A DNA stretch of 64,000 bases from NCBI RefSeq assembly GCF_003987645.1, contig NZ_NGKA01000015.1:1-64000 (forward strand), read 5' to 3'. Origin of the DNA: Vagococcus elongatus (lineage in GTDB: Bacteria; Bacillota; Bacilli; Lactobacillales; Vagococcaceae). Numbering within the stretch: the first letter of the stretch is position 1; each line of letters opens with the position of its first letter. The position numbers were made by a program, and so were the translations under genes. Below the pieces are notes generated by a model. The model searched no databases and had not been told where the DNA came from. It saw only the letters and a list, made by a program, of their open reading frames with translations. Shown one piece after another: positions 56,812 through 64,000 of the stretch.

Positions 56812-59018
56812 GGAATGGCTTCCCCCCAAAGTTTCTTAGCTTCCGCAGTTGCCAAATCGATTTCACCATTCTCTGCTGTTATTGATAATTTCCCTTGTTC
56901 ATTAACTTCACCAATCAATGTTCCGTGGTTGTTGATTAAACTTTCAAATGCCTGCTGATTTTCTTTCTTTACAGAAATTACGAAACGTGACTGTGTTTCA
57001 GAAAACAGATTTTCCACCGGCATTGAAACTTTTACCGCAATGCCTAGTTCATTACCAAAAGCAGATTCAGCTAAAGCAACCCCAAGGCCTCCTTCTGAAC
57101 AGTCATGAGCACTCTCTACGAGACCACTTTGAATAGCTTCTAACACCAAATCTTGGTTTGTTTTTTCTGTTTGTAAATCAAAGGACATTAATTTCCCTTC
57201 AATGCGGCCCAACTGTAATTTTTGCAATTCAGACCCGTTAAAGTCTGCAGATGTCTCGCCTATTACATAAATCAAATCTCCTGCTGACTTGAAATCTTGT
57301 GTTGTCACATGTTCTAAGTCTTCTATCAGACCGACCATCCCGATTGTTGGTGTAGGATAGATTGCTTTGCCGTCTGTTTCATTATATAAGGACACGTTAC
57401 CTGAAATAACAGGTGTACCTAACTCACGGCAAGCCGCAGAAATTCCGTCAGCTGATGTCCAAAGTTCCCAATAGCCTTCTGGTTTGTCTGGGGAACCATA
57501 GTTAAGACAGTCTGTGATTGCCAAAGGCTGTCCGCCACTGGCAACAATATTTCTGGCAGCTTCTGCCACAACGATTTGTCCGCCAACCTCAGGATCCAAA
57601 TACAAATAGCGTGCATTACAATCTATCGTCATCGCCAGCGCCTTATTTGTGCCCCGTACCCGCAAAACAGCTGCGTCACTTCCGGGACCGACTACTGTAT
57701 TCGTCAACACTTGGGAATCATAAGTTTCAAAAATAGCTCTCTTTGATGCAATCGTAGGTTGTTGAAGCAAGTCTTTTAAAACTTCCGTAGCATCTGGTAC
57801 TTTTGGAACAAAGTCTGCCATTTCATTAAACTCTTTGATTCTTGCAGGTTCTTCTTTTTCAGGCTGATAAACAGGAGCCTCTTCAGCCAAAGCATCCACA
57901 GGAACATTAGCCACTTCGTTTCCTTGATGATATAGACGATACATGCCGTCATCGGTTACTTCACCGATAGTGACTGCATCAAGTTCGTACTCATGGAATA
58001 ATTCTTTCACCTGATCTTCAGAACCTTTTTTCACACAAATCAGCATCCGCTCTTGAGACTCTGACAACATCATTTCATAAGGAGTCATATCGGCTTCACG
58101 CTGCGGCACATCGTCAAGATAAAGAACTAAACCAGACCCCGCTTTTGAAGCCATTTCAGAACTGGAAGAAACTAATCCGGCAGCTCCCATATCCTGAATT
58201 CCCACTAAGATATCCGAGTGATCAAGAATCAGTTCTAAACAAGCTTCTAACAAAAGTTTTTCCATAAATGGATCGCCCACTTGGACAGCTGAACGCTGCT
58301 GTTCGCCGCCTTCAACAAATTCTTCCGAGGCAAATGTCGCACCGTGGATACCGTCACGACCGGTTTTTGCTCCTACATACATAATAGAGTTTCCGATACC
58401 TTTGGCTTGGCCTTTTTGGATATCCTTGTGCTCCATCAATCCCACACACATCGCATTAACGAGCGGGTTGCCTTCATAGCAAGGATCAAAACCAATTTCA
58501 CCGCCGACTGTCGGAACACCGATACAGTTTCCATAACCGCCAATGCCTGCGACTACTTGTTCCAGCAAAAATTTAGTTCTTGGCGTATTCAATTCGCCAA
58601 ATCTCAAAGAATCCAGCATGGCAATTGGACGTGCACCCATACTGAAAATATCGCGGATGATTCCTCCCACCCCAGTGGCTGCCCCTTCATAAGGTTCTAC
58701 CGCAGAAGGGTGATTGTGACTTTCAGCTTTAAAAACTACTGCCTGATTGTCACCGATATCGATGATTCCAGCACCTTCTCCTGGCCCCTGAAGAACTTGA
58801 GGACCTGATGTTGGAAATTTTTTCAACACTGTTTTAGAATTTTTATAGGAACAATGTTCACTCCACATCACTGAAAACAACCCAGTCTCAGTGTAGTTTG
58901 GCATTCTTCCTAAGATATCCTCTTCTACCATTCGATATTCTTCGTCAGTCATGCCCCAGTCAACATAAATACGTTTTTCTTTAATTTCTAAAGGAGTTGG
59001 CTCCATGAATTTTCCCAT
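56796..59018 (-). CDS. purL: Phosphoribosylformylglycinamidine synthase subunit PurL
   Basis: Synthetase subunit of the three-part (PurL-PurQ-PurS) FGAM synthase. The 740-aa length marks the small PurL type. [31 protein letters not shown] and [15 protein letters not shown] are conserved. It starts directly after the purQ stop (TAA-ATG) with AAGGTGA inside purQ. It overlaps purF by 16 nt. Confidence 0.96.
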   Translation of the reverse strand: MGKFMEPTPLEIKEKRIYVDWGMTDEEYRMVEEDILGRMPNYTETGLFSVMWSEHCSYKNSKTVLKKFPTSGPQVLQGPGEGAGIIDIGDNQAVVFKAESHNHPSAVEPYEGAATGVGGIIRDIFSMGARPIAMLDSLRFGELNTPRTKFLLEQVVAGIGGYGNCIGVPTVGGEIGFDPCYEGNPLVNAMCVGLMEHKDIQKGQAKGIGNSIMYVGAKTGRDGIHGATFASEEFVEGGEQQRSAVQVGDPFMEKLLLEACLELILDHSDILVGIQDMGAAGLVSSSSEMASKAGSGLVLYLDDVPQREADMTPYEMMLSESQERMLICVKKGSEDQVKELFHEYELDAVTIGEVTDDGMYRLYHQGNEVANVPVDALAEEAPVYQPEKEEPARIKEFNEMADFVPKVPDATEVLKDLLQQPTIASKRAIFETYDSQVLTNTVVGPGSDAAVLRVRGTNKALAMTIDCNARYLYLDPEVGGQIVVAEAARNIVASGGQPLAITDCLNYGSPDKPEGYWELWTSADGISAACRELGTPVISGNVSLYNETDGKAIYPTPTIGMVGLIEDLEHVTTQDFKSAGDLIYVIGETSADFNGSELQKLQLGRIEGKLMSFDLQTEKTNQDLVLEAIQSGLVESAHDCSEGGLGVALAESAFGNELGIAVKVSMPVENLFSETQSRFVISVKKENQQAFESLINNHGTLIGEVNEQGKLSITAENGEIDLATAEAKKLWGEAIPCLMK

Positions 59019-59693
59019 TTAAACTGTCACCTTTCCGAAATTTTTTATCATTGATTGGAAGAATTTTTTTCCGTCTTCCGAGCCTAACAATTTTTCTACT
59101 GCCCGTTCAGGATGGGGCATCATTCCCAAAACATTTCCTTGTTTGTTCACGATCCCTGCAATATTCTCCAAGCTGCCATTTACTTCTTCCTCATAAGTAA
59201 ATACGATTTGATTATTAGCTTTCAATTCAGCCAGAGTCTCATCATCACAATAATAGTTGCCTTCACCATGAGCGATTGGCAAATGGATGACTTCATCTTT
59301 TTCATATTCAGAAGTAAACTTTGTGTCATTATTCACTACTTTTAACGGCACTGGCCGGCAAATGAATTGCAACGAGCTGTTTTTTAGTAACGTTCCCGGC
59401 AGCAGACCAGCCTCTGTCAATATCTGAAATCCATTACAAGTGCCAAAAACCGGCAACCCTTCTTCCGCAAAACGAACAACTTCTTTCATGATATTAGAAA
59501 ATCGGGCAATCGCCCCGCAACGCAAATAATCCCCGTAGGAAAATCCCCCAGGGAGCAACACACCATCAAAGCCTGCCAAGCTGGTTTCATTATGAGAAAC
59601 ATATTCAGCCTCTACGCCCATGATGTCCTTCACTGCCCATAATAAATCCATATCGCAATTTGATCCCGGGAATACAATGACTGCAAATTTCAT
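59019..59693 (-). CDS. purQ: Phosphoribosylformylglycinamidine synthase subunit PurQ
   Basis: Glutaminase subunit. The class I glutaminase nucleophile is Cys in [20 protein letters not shown] near residue 86, and the His/Glu pair is in MMPHPERA near residue 196. It is 224 aa. GAGGAGG stands 6 nt before the ATG. It lies directly between purS and purL. Confidence 0.96.
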   Translation of the reverse strand: MKFAVIVFPGSNCDMDLLWAVKDIMGVEAEYVSHNETSLAGFDGVLLPGGFSYGDYLRCGAIARFSNIMKEVVRFAEEGLPVFGTCNGFQILTEAGLLPGTLLKNSSLQFICRPVPLKVVNNDTKFTSEYEKDEVIHLPIAHGEGNYYCDDETLAELKANNQIVFTYEEEVNGSLENIAGIVNKQGNVLGMMPHPERAVEKLLGSEDGKKFFQSMIKNFGKVTV

Positions 59694-59694
59694 C

Positions 59695-59940
59695 TTAAAC
59701 CTCCTCGATTTCGTAACGGTATGTTTCCATATTCACGTTAGCCAATAACTTATCACAAACTTCTTCAATCATTTCTTCTACAGGTCTCTCTGATTTTGCT
59801 ACTTTTATTTCAAAATATTTACCGATTCTGACTTCTTCAATTTCAACAAAGCCTAGTTTGTGAACAGCTCCCTTTACTGCTTCCCCTTGAGGATCTAGAA
59901 CTGAATCTTTGTACGTTACATAAACTTTCACGAAATACAT
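59695..59940 (-). CDS. purS: Phosphoribosylformylglycinamidine synthase subunit PurS
   Basis: Small 81-aa adaptor that joins PurQ and Pur[21 protein letters not shown] and [11 protein letters not shown] are the family pattern. AAGGAGCG precedes the ATG. It ends 2 nt before purQ starts. Confidence 0.95.
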   Translation of the reverse strand: MYFVKVYVTYKDSVLDPQGEAVKGAVHKLGFVEIEEVRIGKYFEIKVAKSERPVEEMIEEVCDKLLANVNMETYRYEIEEV

Positions 59941-59963
59941 GTTGAGCGCTCCTTTATTTGTTT

Positions 59964-60671
59964 TTATTTTTTTAAACGGGTTAATACTTCTTGATAGACA
60001 GGGACCAATTCTCCCAAATCTCTTCTATAAACATCTTTATCTAAGTGAGCTTTAGTTTCTTTATCCCATAAACGGCAAGTATCTGGAGAAATTTCATCCG
60101 CCAAAAGAATTTTTCCTTCTTTGGTGCGACCAAATTCCAATTTATAATCTACTAGTTGAATTCCAACATCATCAAACAGCTTTGATAAAACCTGATTGAC
60201 TCTTAGTGCAAGTTTTTTAATCTCTGCAATGTCAGTATCATCAGCAAGACCCAATACTTTTATGTGGTCTTCATTGATAAACGGATCATCCAGCTGATCT
60301 TCTTTGTAATAAAACTCTACGATTGGAAAGGCTAATTCAGTGCCTTCTTCTACTGACAGCCGCTTGGAAAAACTCCCGGCTGCAATATTACGGACAACTA
60401 CTTCTAAGGGAACAATCTTAACACTCTTCACAGATTGTTCGGTTTCTGACAACTTTTCAATAAAATGGCTTTCGATTCCTTCGTCCTTCAACTTTTGAAA
60501 AAGCAAACTGGTGATTTGATTATTTAATGCGCCTTTACCTACGACAATATCTTTTCTCAAACCATTTAAAGCTGTTGCCTGATCCAAATATTCTACCCAA
60601 AGAACATCTTCGTCATCTGTTTTGAAGAGCTTTTTAGCTTTTCCTTCATAAAGAAGTCCAGCTTTTTTCAT
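59964..60671 (-). CDS. purC: SAICAR synthase
   Basis: Couples aspartate to CAIR. LLYEGKAKKLFKTDDED at the N-terminus, VVRNIAAGSFSKRLS and DYKLEFGRTKEGKILLADE are hallmarks. I start at ATG 60671, which has AAGGAG 9 nt upstream, giving 235 aa as in the family. The frame stays open 49 codons further up through the promoter and is not coding there. First gene behind the second pur promoter. Confidence 0.96.
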   Translation of the reverse strand: MKKAGLLYEGKAKKLFKTDDEDVLWVEYLDQATALNGLRKDIVVGKGALNNQITSLLFQKLKDEGIESHFIEKLSETEQSVKSVKIVPLEVVVRNIAAGSFSKRLSVEEGTELAFPIVEFYYKEDQLDDPFINEDHIKVLGLADDTDIAEIKKLALRVNQVLSKLFDDVGIQLVDYKLEFGRTKEGKILLADEISPDTCRLWDKETKAHLDKDVYRRDLGELVPVYQEVLTRLKK

Positions 60672-60731
60672 TAATAAACACTCCTTTTTATTTTTACAAC
60701 AAATTGTTATCAGAATGACTAACTTGCCATC

Positions 60732-60760
60732 ATTGTAACAAAGCAAAAAATATTGGTCAA
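60732..60760 (-). promoter_or_regulatory. Internal promoter upstream of purC
   Basis: On the minus strand, TTGACC (60760-60755), a 17-bp spacer and TACAAT (60737-60732) lie about 60 nt before purC, after the purB terminator. Confidence 0.75.
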
Positions 60761-60793
60761 TAATATTCTTTACATTTAACATGAACGTAAAGA

Positions 60794-60807
60794 TAATGTT
60801 CGTGTTT
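60794..60807 (-). promoter_or_regulatory. PurBox (PurR site) upstream of purC
   Basis: On the minus strand AAACACGAACATTA matches 12 of 14 positions of the Gram-positive PurBox AWWWCCGAACWWTH. An inverted GTTCA lies nearby at 60786-60781, but at closer spacing than the classical pair; the classical second-box position is only weakly matched. It lies about 35 nt upstream of the -35. Confidence 0.6.
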
Positions 60808-60813
60808 TGCTTA

Positions 60814-60847
60814 AACAAAAAAATACTCGAAAGATTTTTCGAGTATT
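60814..60847 (-). terminator. Terminator between purB and purC
   Basis: An 11-bp stem (60822-60832 with 60837-60847) begins within the purB stop codon and is followed by a run of seven T on the minus strand. It splits the pathway into purEKB and purCSQLFMNHD. Confidence 0.85.
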
Positions 60848-62141
60848 AAGACAAACCAACCCTTTCAAAGATTGCGTCTACTTGTGTCATATGGTGGTGG
60901 TAATCAAAGGCATCATCTAAATCGGATTCACTCAATACTGAAGTGATTGTTTCATCAGATTCCAATAGCGGACGGAAATCCGTTTGATGGTCCCAGGCGT
61001 AAGCCGTTTTTGGCTGCACTAAATCATAAGCTTCTTCACGGGTCATGCCGGTGTCAATCAGTTTCAACATAACCCTCTGACTATATATCAAACCAAAGGT
61101 AGCTTGCATGTTGCGTTTCATATTTTCTGGATAGACAGTCAAATCTTTTACGATTTTGCTGAATCGGTGAATCATATAATCTACCAAAATCAAAGTATCA
61201 GGGAGAATAATTCTCTCAGCAGAAGAATGGGATATATCCCTTTCATGCCACAGTGCCACATTTTCATAAGCGGTCACCATGTGCCCTCTGACAACTCTTG
61301 CCAGACCGCACATGTTTTCTGAACCAATAGGATTTCTCTTATGAGGCATGGCTGAAGAACCTTTCTGACCTTTTGAAAAGAATTCTTCCACTTCTCGTTG
61401 TTCAGATTTTTGCAATCCTCTGATTTCAGTGGCAAATCGTTCAATACTAGTGGCAATCAATGAAAGTGAAGCCATATATTCTGCATGTAAATCCCGAGGC
61501 AGCACTTGGGTTGAAATTTCTTGGGCACGGATACCTAAATTCTCGCAAACATAGGCTTCAACAAAAGGCGGAATATTCGCAAAGGTCCCCACAGCACCTG
61601 ATATTTTCCCAGCCTCTACGCCAGCGGAAGCGTGCTTGAATCTTTCAATATTACGTTTCATTTCCGAATACCAAGTAGCTAATTTCAAACCAAAGGTAGT
61701 TGGTTCTGCGTGCACTCCGTGAGTACGCCCCATCATAATAGTAAATTTATGTTCAATCGCTTTGTTGCCAATAACAGACAAAAATTGTTCCAAGCCTTCT
61801 AGTAGGATTGTATTGGCTTGTTTTAATTGAAAACCGTAAGCAGTATCCACTACATCCGTACTTGTCAAACCATAGTGGACCCACTTGCTTTCATCTCCCA
61901 AGCTTTCCGAAACTGCACGTGTGAACGCCACAACATCATGTCGTGTCGTTTCCTCAATTTCCAAAATTCTGGCAATATCAAAAGCTGCCCTCTCACGAAT
62001 CTTTTTCACATCTTCTTTTGGTATTTCCCCTAATTCAGCCCAAGCTTCTGCAGCCAAAATTTCAACTTCCAGCCAAGAATTATATCTGTTTTCTTCTGTC
62101 CAAATTGCACCCATCTCAGGGCGAGTATAGCGTGGTATCAT
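60846..62141 (-). CDS. purB: Adenylosuccinate lyase
   Basis: Acts twice in purine synthesis (SAICAR to AICAR and adenylosuccinate to AMP). The fumarase-superfamily signature is [16 protein letters not shown] near residue 265, and [15 protein letters not shown] carries a catalytic His. It is 431 aa. It overlaps purK by 4 nt (ATGA). Its stop lies in the base of its own terminator. Confidence 0.96.
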   Translation of the reverse strand: MIPRYTRPEMGAIWTEENRYNSWLEVEILAAEAWAELGEIPKEDVKKIRERAAFDIARILEIEETTRHDVVAFTRAVSESLGDESKWVHYGLTSTDVVDTAYGFQLKQANTILLEGLEQFLSVIGNKAIEHKFTIMMGRTHGVHAEPTTFGLKLATWYSEMKRNIERFKHASAGVEAGKISGAVGTFANIPPFVEAYVCENLGIRAQEISTQVLPRDLHAEYMASLSLIATSIERFATEIRGLQKSEQREVEEFFSKGQKGSSAMPHKRNPIGSENMCGLARVVRGHMVTAYENVALWHERDISHSSAERIILPDTLILVDYMIHRFSKIVKDLTVYPENMKRNMQATFGLIYSQRVMLKLIDTGMTREEAYDLVQPKTAYAWDHQTDFRPLLESDETITSVLSESDLDDAFDYHHHMTQVDAIFERVGLS

Positions 62142-63286
62142 TTTATTCTCCCTTGTCTATCCCATATTTTTGTTGCTTTGATTTCTCTTAAAGTATGTGC
62201 TGTATCGTCGGTTAAAATTGTGATATGTCCCATTTTTCTACCAACTTTGGCTTCTTTTTTTCCATAGTAATGGAAGTGCCAATCAGCTTTTTCCGGAATT
62301 ATTTTGTAAGTAGCATCCAAATGTTCTCCTAAAATATTGACCATCACCGCTGATGATAACAATCTCGGAGAACTCAGCGGATACCCGCACACACCGCGAA
62401 TATGCAAATCAAATTGACTCATCGAGCAGGATTCAATACTGTGGTGACCGGAGTTGTGAGGACGGGGAGCCAATTCATTTACGTAAATTTCTCCCTCCTC
62501 CGTTAAGAACATCTCAACAGCCAAAATGCCGGCTAAATTTAAAGCCCTGGCAATTTTCAATGCAATTTTCTGACTTTTCTCAGCAATCTCAGATTGAATG
62601 TCAGCGGGAACGATTGTTTCATGTAAAATATTGTTCCGATGGATATTTTCCCCCACAGTCAAAGTAACATAATCATTTTGACCATTGCCGCAAACTAAAA
62701 CTGAAATTTCTTTCTCAAAATCCAACCACGCTTCTAGCACGCATGGACTTGAAGCAATCATTTTACGACAATCTTCCAGCTGGCTTTTTTCACGCAACAC
62801 TTGTTGGCCTTTTCCGTCATAGCCGCCGCTTGCTGTTTTCAACACACATGGAAAGCCAATTTTTACAACTCCATCAACCAAATCTTCAAAATTATTTACT
62901 TCCACAAAAGGAGCAATCAACACTTGCGCTTCAGACAAAAAATTCTTTTCCCTTACTCTATTTTGTGTAATAGATAAAAGTTGTGTCCCTTGGGGAAGCA
63001 AAACATCATCTTTCACTTGTTCCAAAGCTGAGACATCAACATTTTCAAATTCGTAGGTCAATACATCGCAATTATCAGCTAATTCCTTTAAAGCTTTCTT
63101 ATCATCATAATCAGCTTGGATGTGCCAGTCGGACACCTGAGCCGCCGGGCAATTTTCAGCAGGATCAAGCACCCCTACCACATAACCCATTTCTTTAGCG
63201 CTCATCGCCATCATCTGACCGAGTTGACCGCCGCCGACTATGCCGATGACTGATTCTGGAAAAATCACTTTAGTCAAGTTGTTCAC
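62138..63286 (-). CDS. purK: N5-carboxyaminoimidazole ribonucleotide synthase
   Basis: Carboxylates AIR with bicarbonate and ATP. ATP-grasp fold with [14 protein letters not shown] at the N-terminus, [20 protein letters not shown] near residue 150 and [18 protein letters not shown] carrying metal and phosphate ligands. About 382 aa from the GTG at 63286. The start is uncertain because no clear ribosome site exists inside the purE end; a TTG three codons later is possible. Confidence 0.94.
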   Translation of the reverse strand: MNNLTKVIFPESVIGIVGGGQLGQMMAMSAKEMGYVVGVLDPAENCPAAQVSDWHIQADYDDKKALKELADNCDVLTYEFENVDVSALEQVKDDVLLPQGTQLLSITQNRVREKNFLSEAQVLIAPFVEVNNFEDLVDGVVKIGFPCVLKTASGGYDGKGQQVLREKSQLEDCRKMIASSPCVLEAWLDFEKEISVLVCGNGQNDYVTLTVGENIHRNNILHETIVPADIQSEIAEKSQKIALKIARALNLAGILAVEMFLTEEGEIYVNELAPRPHNSGHHSIESCSMSQFDLHIRGVCGYPLSSPRLLSSAVMVNILGEHLDATYKIIPEKADWHFHYYGKKEAKVGRKMGHITILTDDTAHTLREIKATKIWDRQGRIK

Positions 63287-63758
63287 TACTTTCTAGTACG
63301 ATTTCGGCTAAACTTTCTCTTCTATCTTTAATTTTATCGCTTAGTTTTTGATTATTGATACCCAATATTTGGGCGGCTAGCAGACCCGCATTTGTTGCGC
63401 CTGCTTTACCGATCGCAGTAGTAGCAACAGGAACTCCTCCCGGCATCTGAACGATTGACAATAAAGAATCCAAACCATTTAACGCTCTTGATTGAACCGG
63501 AACCCCAATCACTGGCAATATGGTTTTTGATGCTACCATTCCAGGTAAATGGGCTGCTCCGCCAGCACCGGCAATAATCACTTTCAAACCTTTTTCTTGT
63601 GCTTTTTCTGCATATTCAAACATTAAATCCGGCGTACGGTGAGCAGAGACAACTTTTTTTTCATAAGGAATAGCTAATTCATCAAGAATATCGCAGGCAA
63701 ACTTCATCGTTTCCCAGTCAGAAATGCTTCCCATAATAACTCCAACTAACGGTTTCAT
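63270..63758 (-). CDS. purE: N5-carboxyaminoimidazole ribonucleotide mutase
   Basis: Moves the carboxyl group to give [24 protein letters not shown] at the N-terminus, [17 protein letters not shown] and [18 protein letters not shown] are class I PurE motifs, with the catalytic histidine in SAHRT. It is 162 aa. AAAGGAGA precedes the ATG. First gene of the purine region. Confidence 0.97.
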   Translation of the reverse strand: MKPLVGVIMGSISDWETMKFACDILDELAIPYEKKVVSAHRTPDLMFEYAEKAQEKGLKVIIAGAGGAAHLPGMVASKTILPVIGVPVQSRALNGLDSLLSIVQMPGGVPVATTAIGKAGATNAGLLAAQILGINNQKLSDKIKDRRESLAEIVLESSEQLD

Positions 63759-63786
63759 AATCTTCTCCTTTCGTACTTTCAGTTTT

Positions 63787-63815
63787 ATTTTAACAACCTA
63801 TATTTCTAATGTCAA
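63787..63815 (-). promoter_or_regulatory. Promoter of purEKB
   Basis: On the minus strand, TTGACA (63815-63810), a 17-bp spacer and TAAAAT (63792-63787) lie about 30 nt before purE. The leader is too short for a guanine riboswitch. Confidence 0.78.
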
Positions 63816-63818
63816 AAC

Positions 63819-63861
63819 AATTCCGAATGTTTTACTTTATTATTAGTTTATAATTCGTGTT
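63819..63861. promoter_or_regulatory. Pair of inverted PurBoxes upstream of purE
   Basis: CCGAAT (63823-63828, + strand) and ACGAAT on the minus strand (63858-63853) are inverted and have 24 nt between the hexamers. This equals the classical arrangement of two 14-mer PurBoxes with a 16-nt gap. Each box deviates from CCGAAC at one or two positions. The pair lies directly upstream of the -35. Confidence 0.6.
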
Positions 63862-63906
63862 GTAGTGAATTAAAAGAGAAAATAAAGTATAAAACTACAG
63901 CAACCG

Positions 63907-63945
63907 GCAAAAAACAAAAAACAACCAGAATTTTTCCGATTGTTT
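63907..63945 (-). terminator. Terminator of the gene upstream of purE
   Basis: On the minus strand an 8-bp stem (63945-63938 with 63926-63919) is followed by two T runs. It lies just after a minus-strand stop codon at 63956-63954. Confidence 0.6.
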
Positions 63946-63953
63946 ATCAATAC

Positions 63954-64000
63954 TTAAATAGCTGCATACATTTCCTTGATTTTCTCCACGGAACGCCGCC
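63954..64000 (-). CDS. 3' end of an unidentified gene cut by the window edge
   Basis: A minus-strand frame enters from the window edge and ends RRSVEKIKEMYAAI at TAA 63956-63954, followed by a terminator. The helical Lys/Glu-rich tail does not identify the protein. Confidence 0.4.
   Translation of the reverse strand, partial: RRSVEKIKEMYAAI

Noticed and set aside
60672-60818. 49-codon extension of purC
   Set aside because: It covers a promoter, a PurBox and part of the purB terminator; the start at 60671 has a good AAGGAG.
63759-63810. Guanine riboswitch upstream of purE, as in Bacillus
   Set aside because: The predicted leader is only about 30 nt, too short for the aptamer, and no purine-riboswitch core is visible.

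Overview
The window is a low-G+C Gram-positive chromosome segment from a lactic acid bacterium, most likely Enterococcaceae; Tetragenococcus is my best guess, but no rRNA is present to confirm it. The reasons are strong AGGAGG-type ribosome sites, Firmicute-specific RNA regulators (T-box, L-box, guanidine-I), single-gene CoaB and CoaC enzymes next to an ECF S component, and the gene order tdk-prfA-prmC-sua5-glyA-upp typical of enterococci. Nearly everything from 0.8 to 37 kb and from 41 to 64 kb is on the minus strand. The + strand carries a DUF2187 gene, the TetR-ECF-coaB-coaC unit, nanR and some relics.

Layout. 1-3.5 kb: the tail of an upstream gene, an empty AT-rich stretch, ftsK/spoIIIE and a cutC relic. 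3.5-9.1 kb: topB, a DUF1033 gene and the methionine importer metNIQ behind a T-box leader. 9.1-12.7 kb: a GcvH-like lipoyl protein, an Spx/ArsC-like protein, rodA, a membrane-anchored hydrolase-like protein and a DUF2187 gene. 12.7-13.6 kb: a two-subunit SMR exporter behind a guanidine-I riboswitch. 13.6-21 kb: upp, glyA, sua5, prmC, prfA, tdk, a DUF218 protein and a GNAT acetyltransferase. 21.2-27 kb: a lysine/DAP operon (lysA-dapA-dapB-asd-Dabb-M20 deacylase) under a lysine riboswitch. 27-30.2 kb: a glnQHMP-type amino-acid ABC transporter. 30.7-37.4 kb: the branched-chain operon ilvD-B-N-C-A. It is preceded by a 17-codon leader peptide rich in Val/Ile/Leu codons, alternative RNA hairpins and a CodY-like box. 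37.4-38 kb: relics of a LytTR/DUF3021 pair. 38.3-41 kb: a TetR gene with a perfect palindromic operator, then an ECF S component that apparently starts at ATT, then coaB and coaC. 41.4-49.7 kb: a sialic-acid cluster (nanE, nanK, nanA, yhcH, ABC importer, Gfo/Idh/MocA oxidoreductase) divergent from an RpiR-type nanR. 49.7-50.5 kb: a decayed ISL3-type transposase. 50.6-63.9 kb: a complete purine pathway, purE-K-B then purC-S-Q-L-F-M-N-H-D, with two PurR-type promoters.

The genes add up to an organism that can make Ile/Val, much of the lysine/DAP branch and IMP, while importing methionine and glutamine/glutamate and using sialic acids. Control is mostly by premature transcription termination: T-box, L-box, guanidine riboswitch and a peptide-coding attenuator are all within 30 kb. 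The least ordinary items are the ilv leader-peptide attenuator, the sialic-acid cluster whose oxidoreductase suggests use of 2,7-anhydro-Neu5Ac without a local sialidase, and the ATT-initiated ECF gene. I did not find a wholly unknown multi-gene system.
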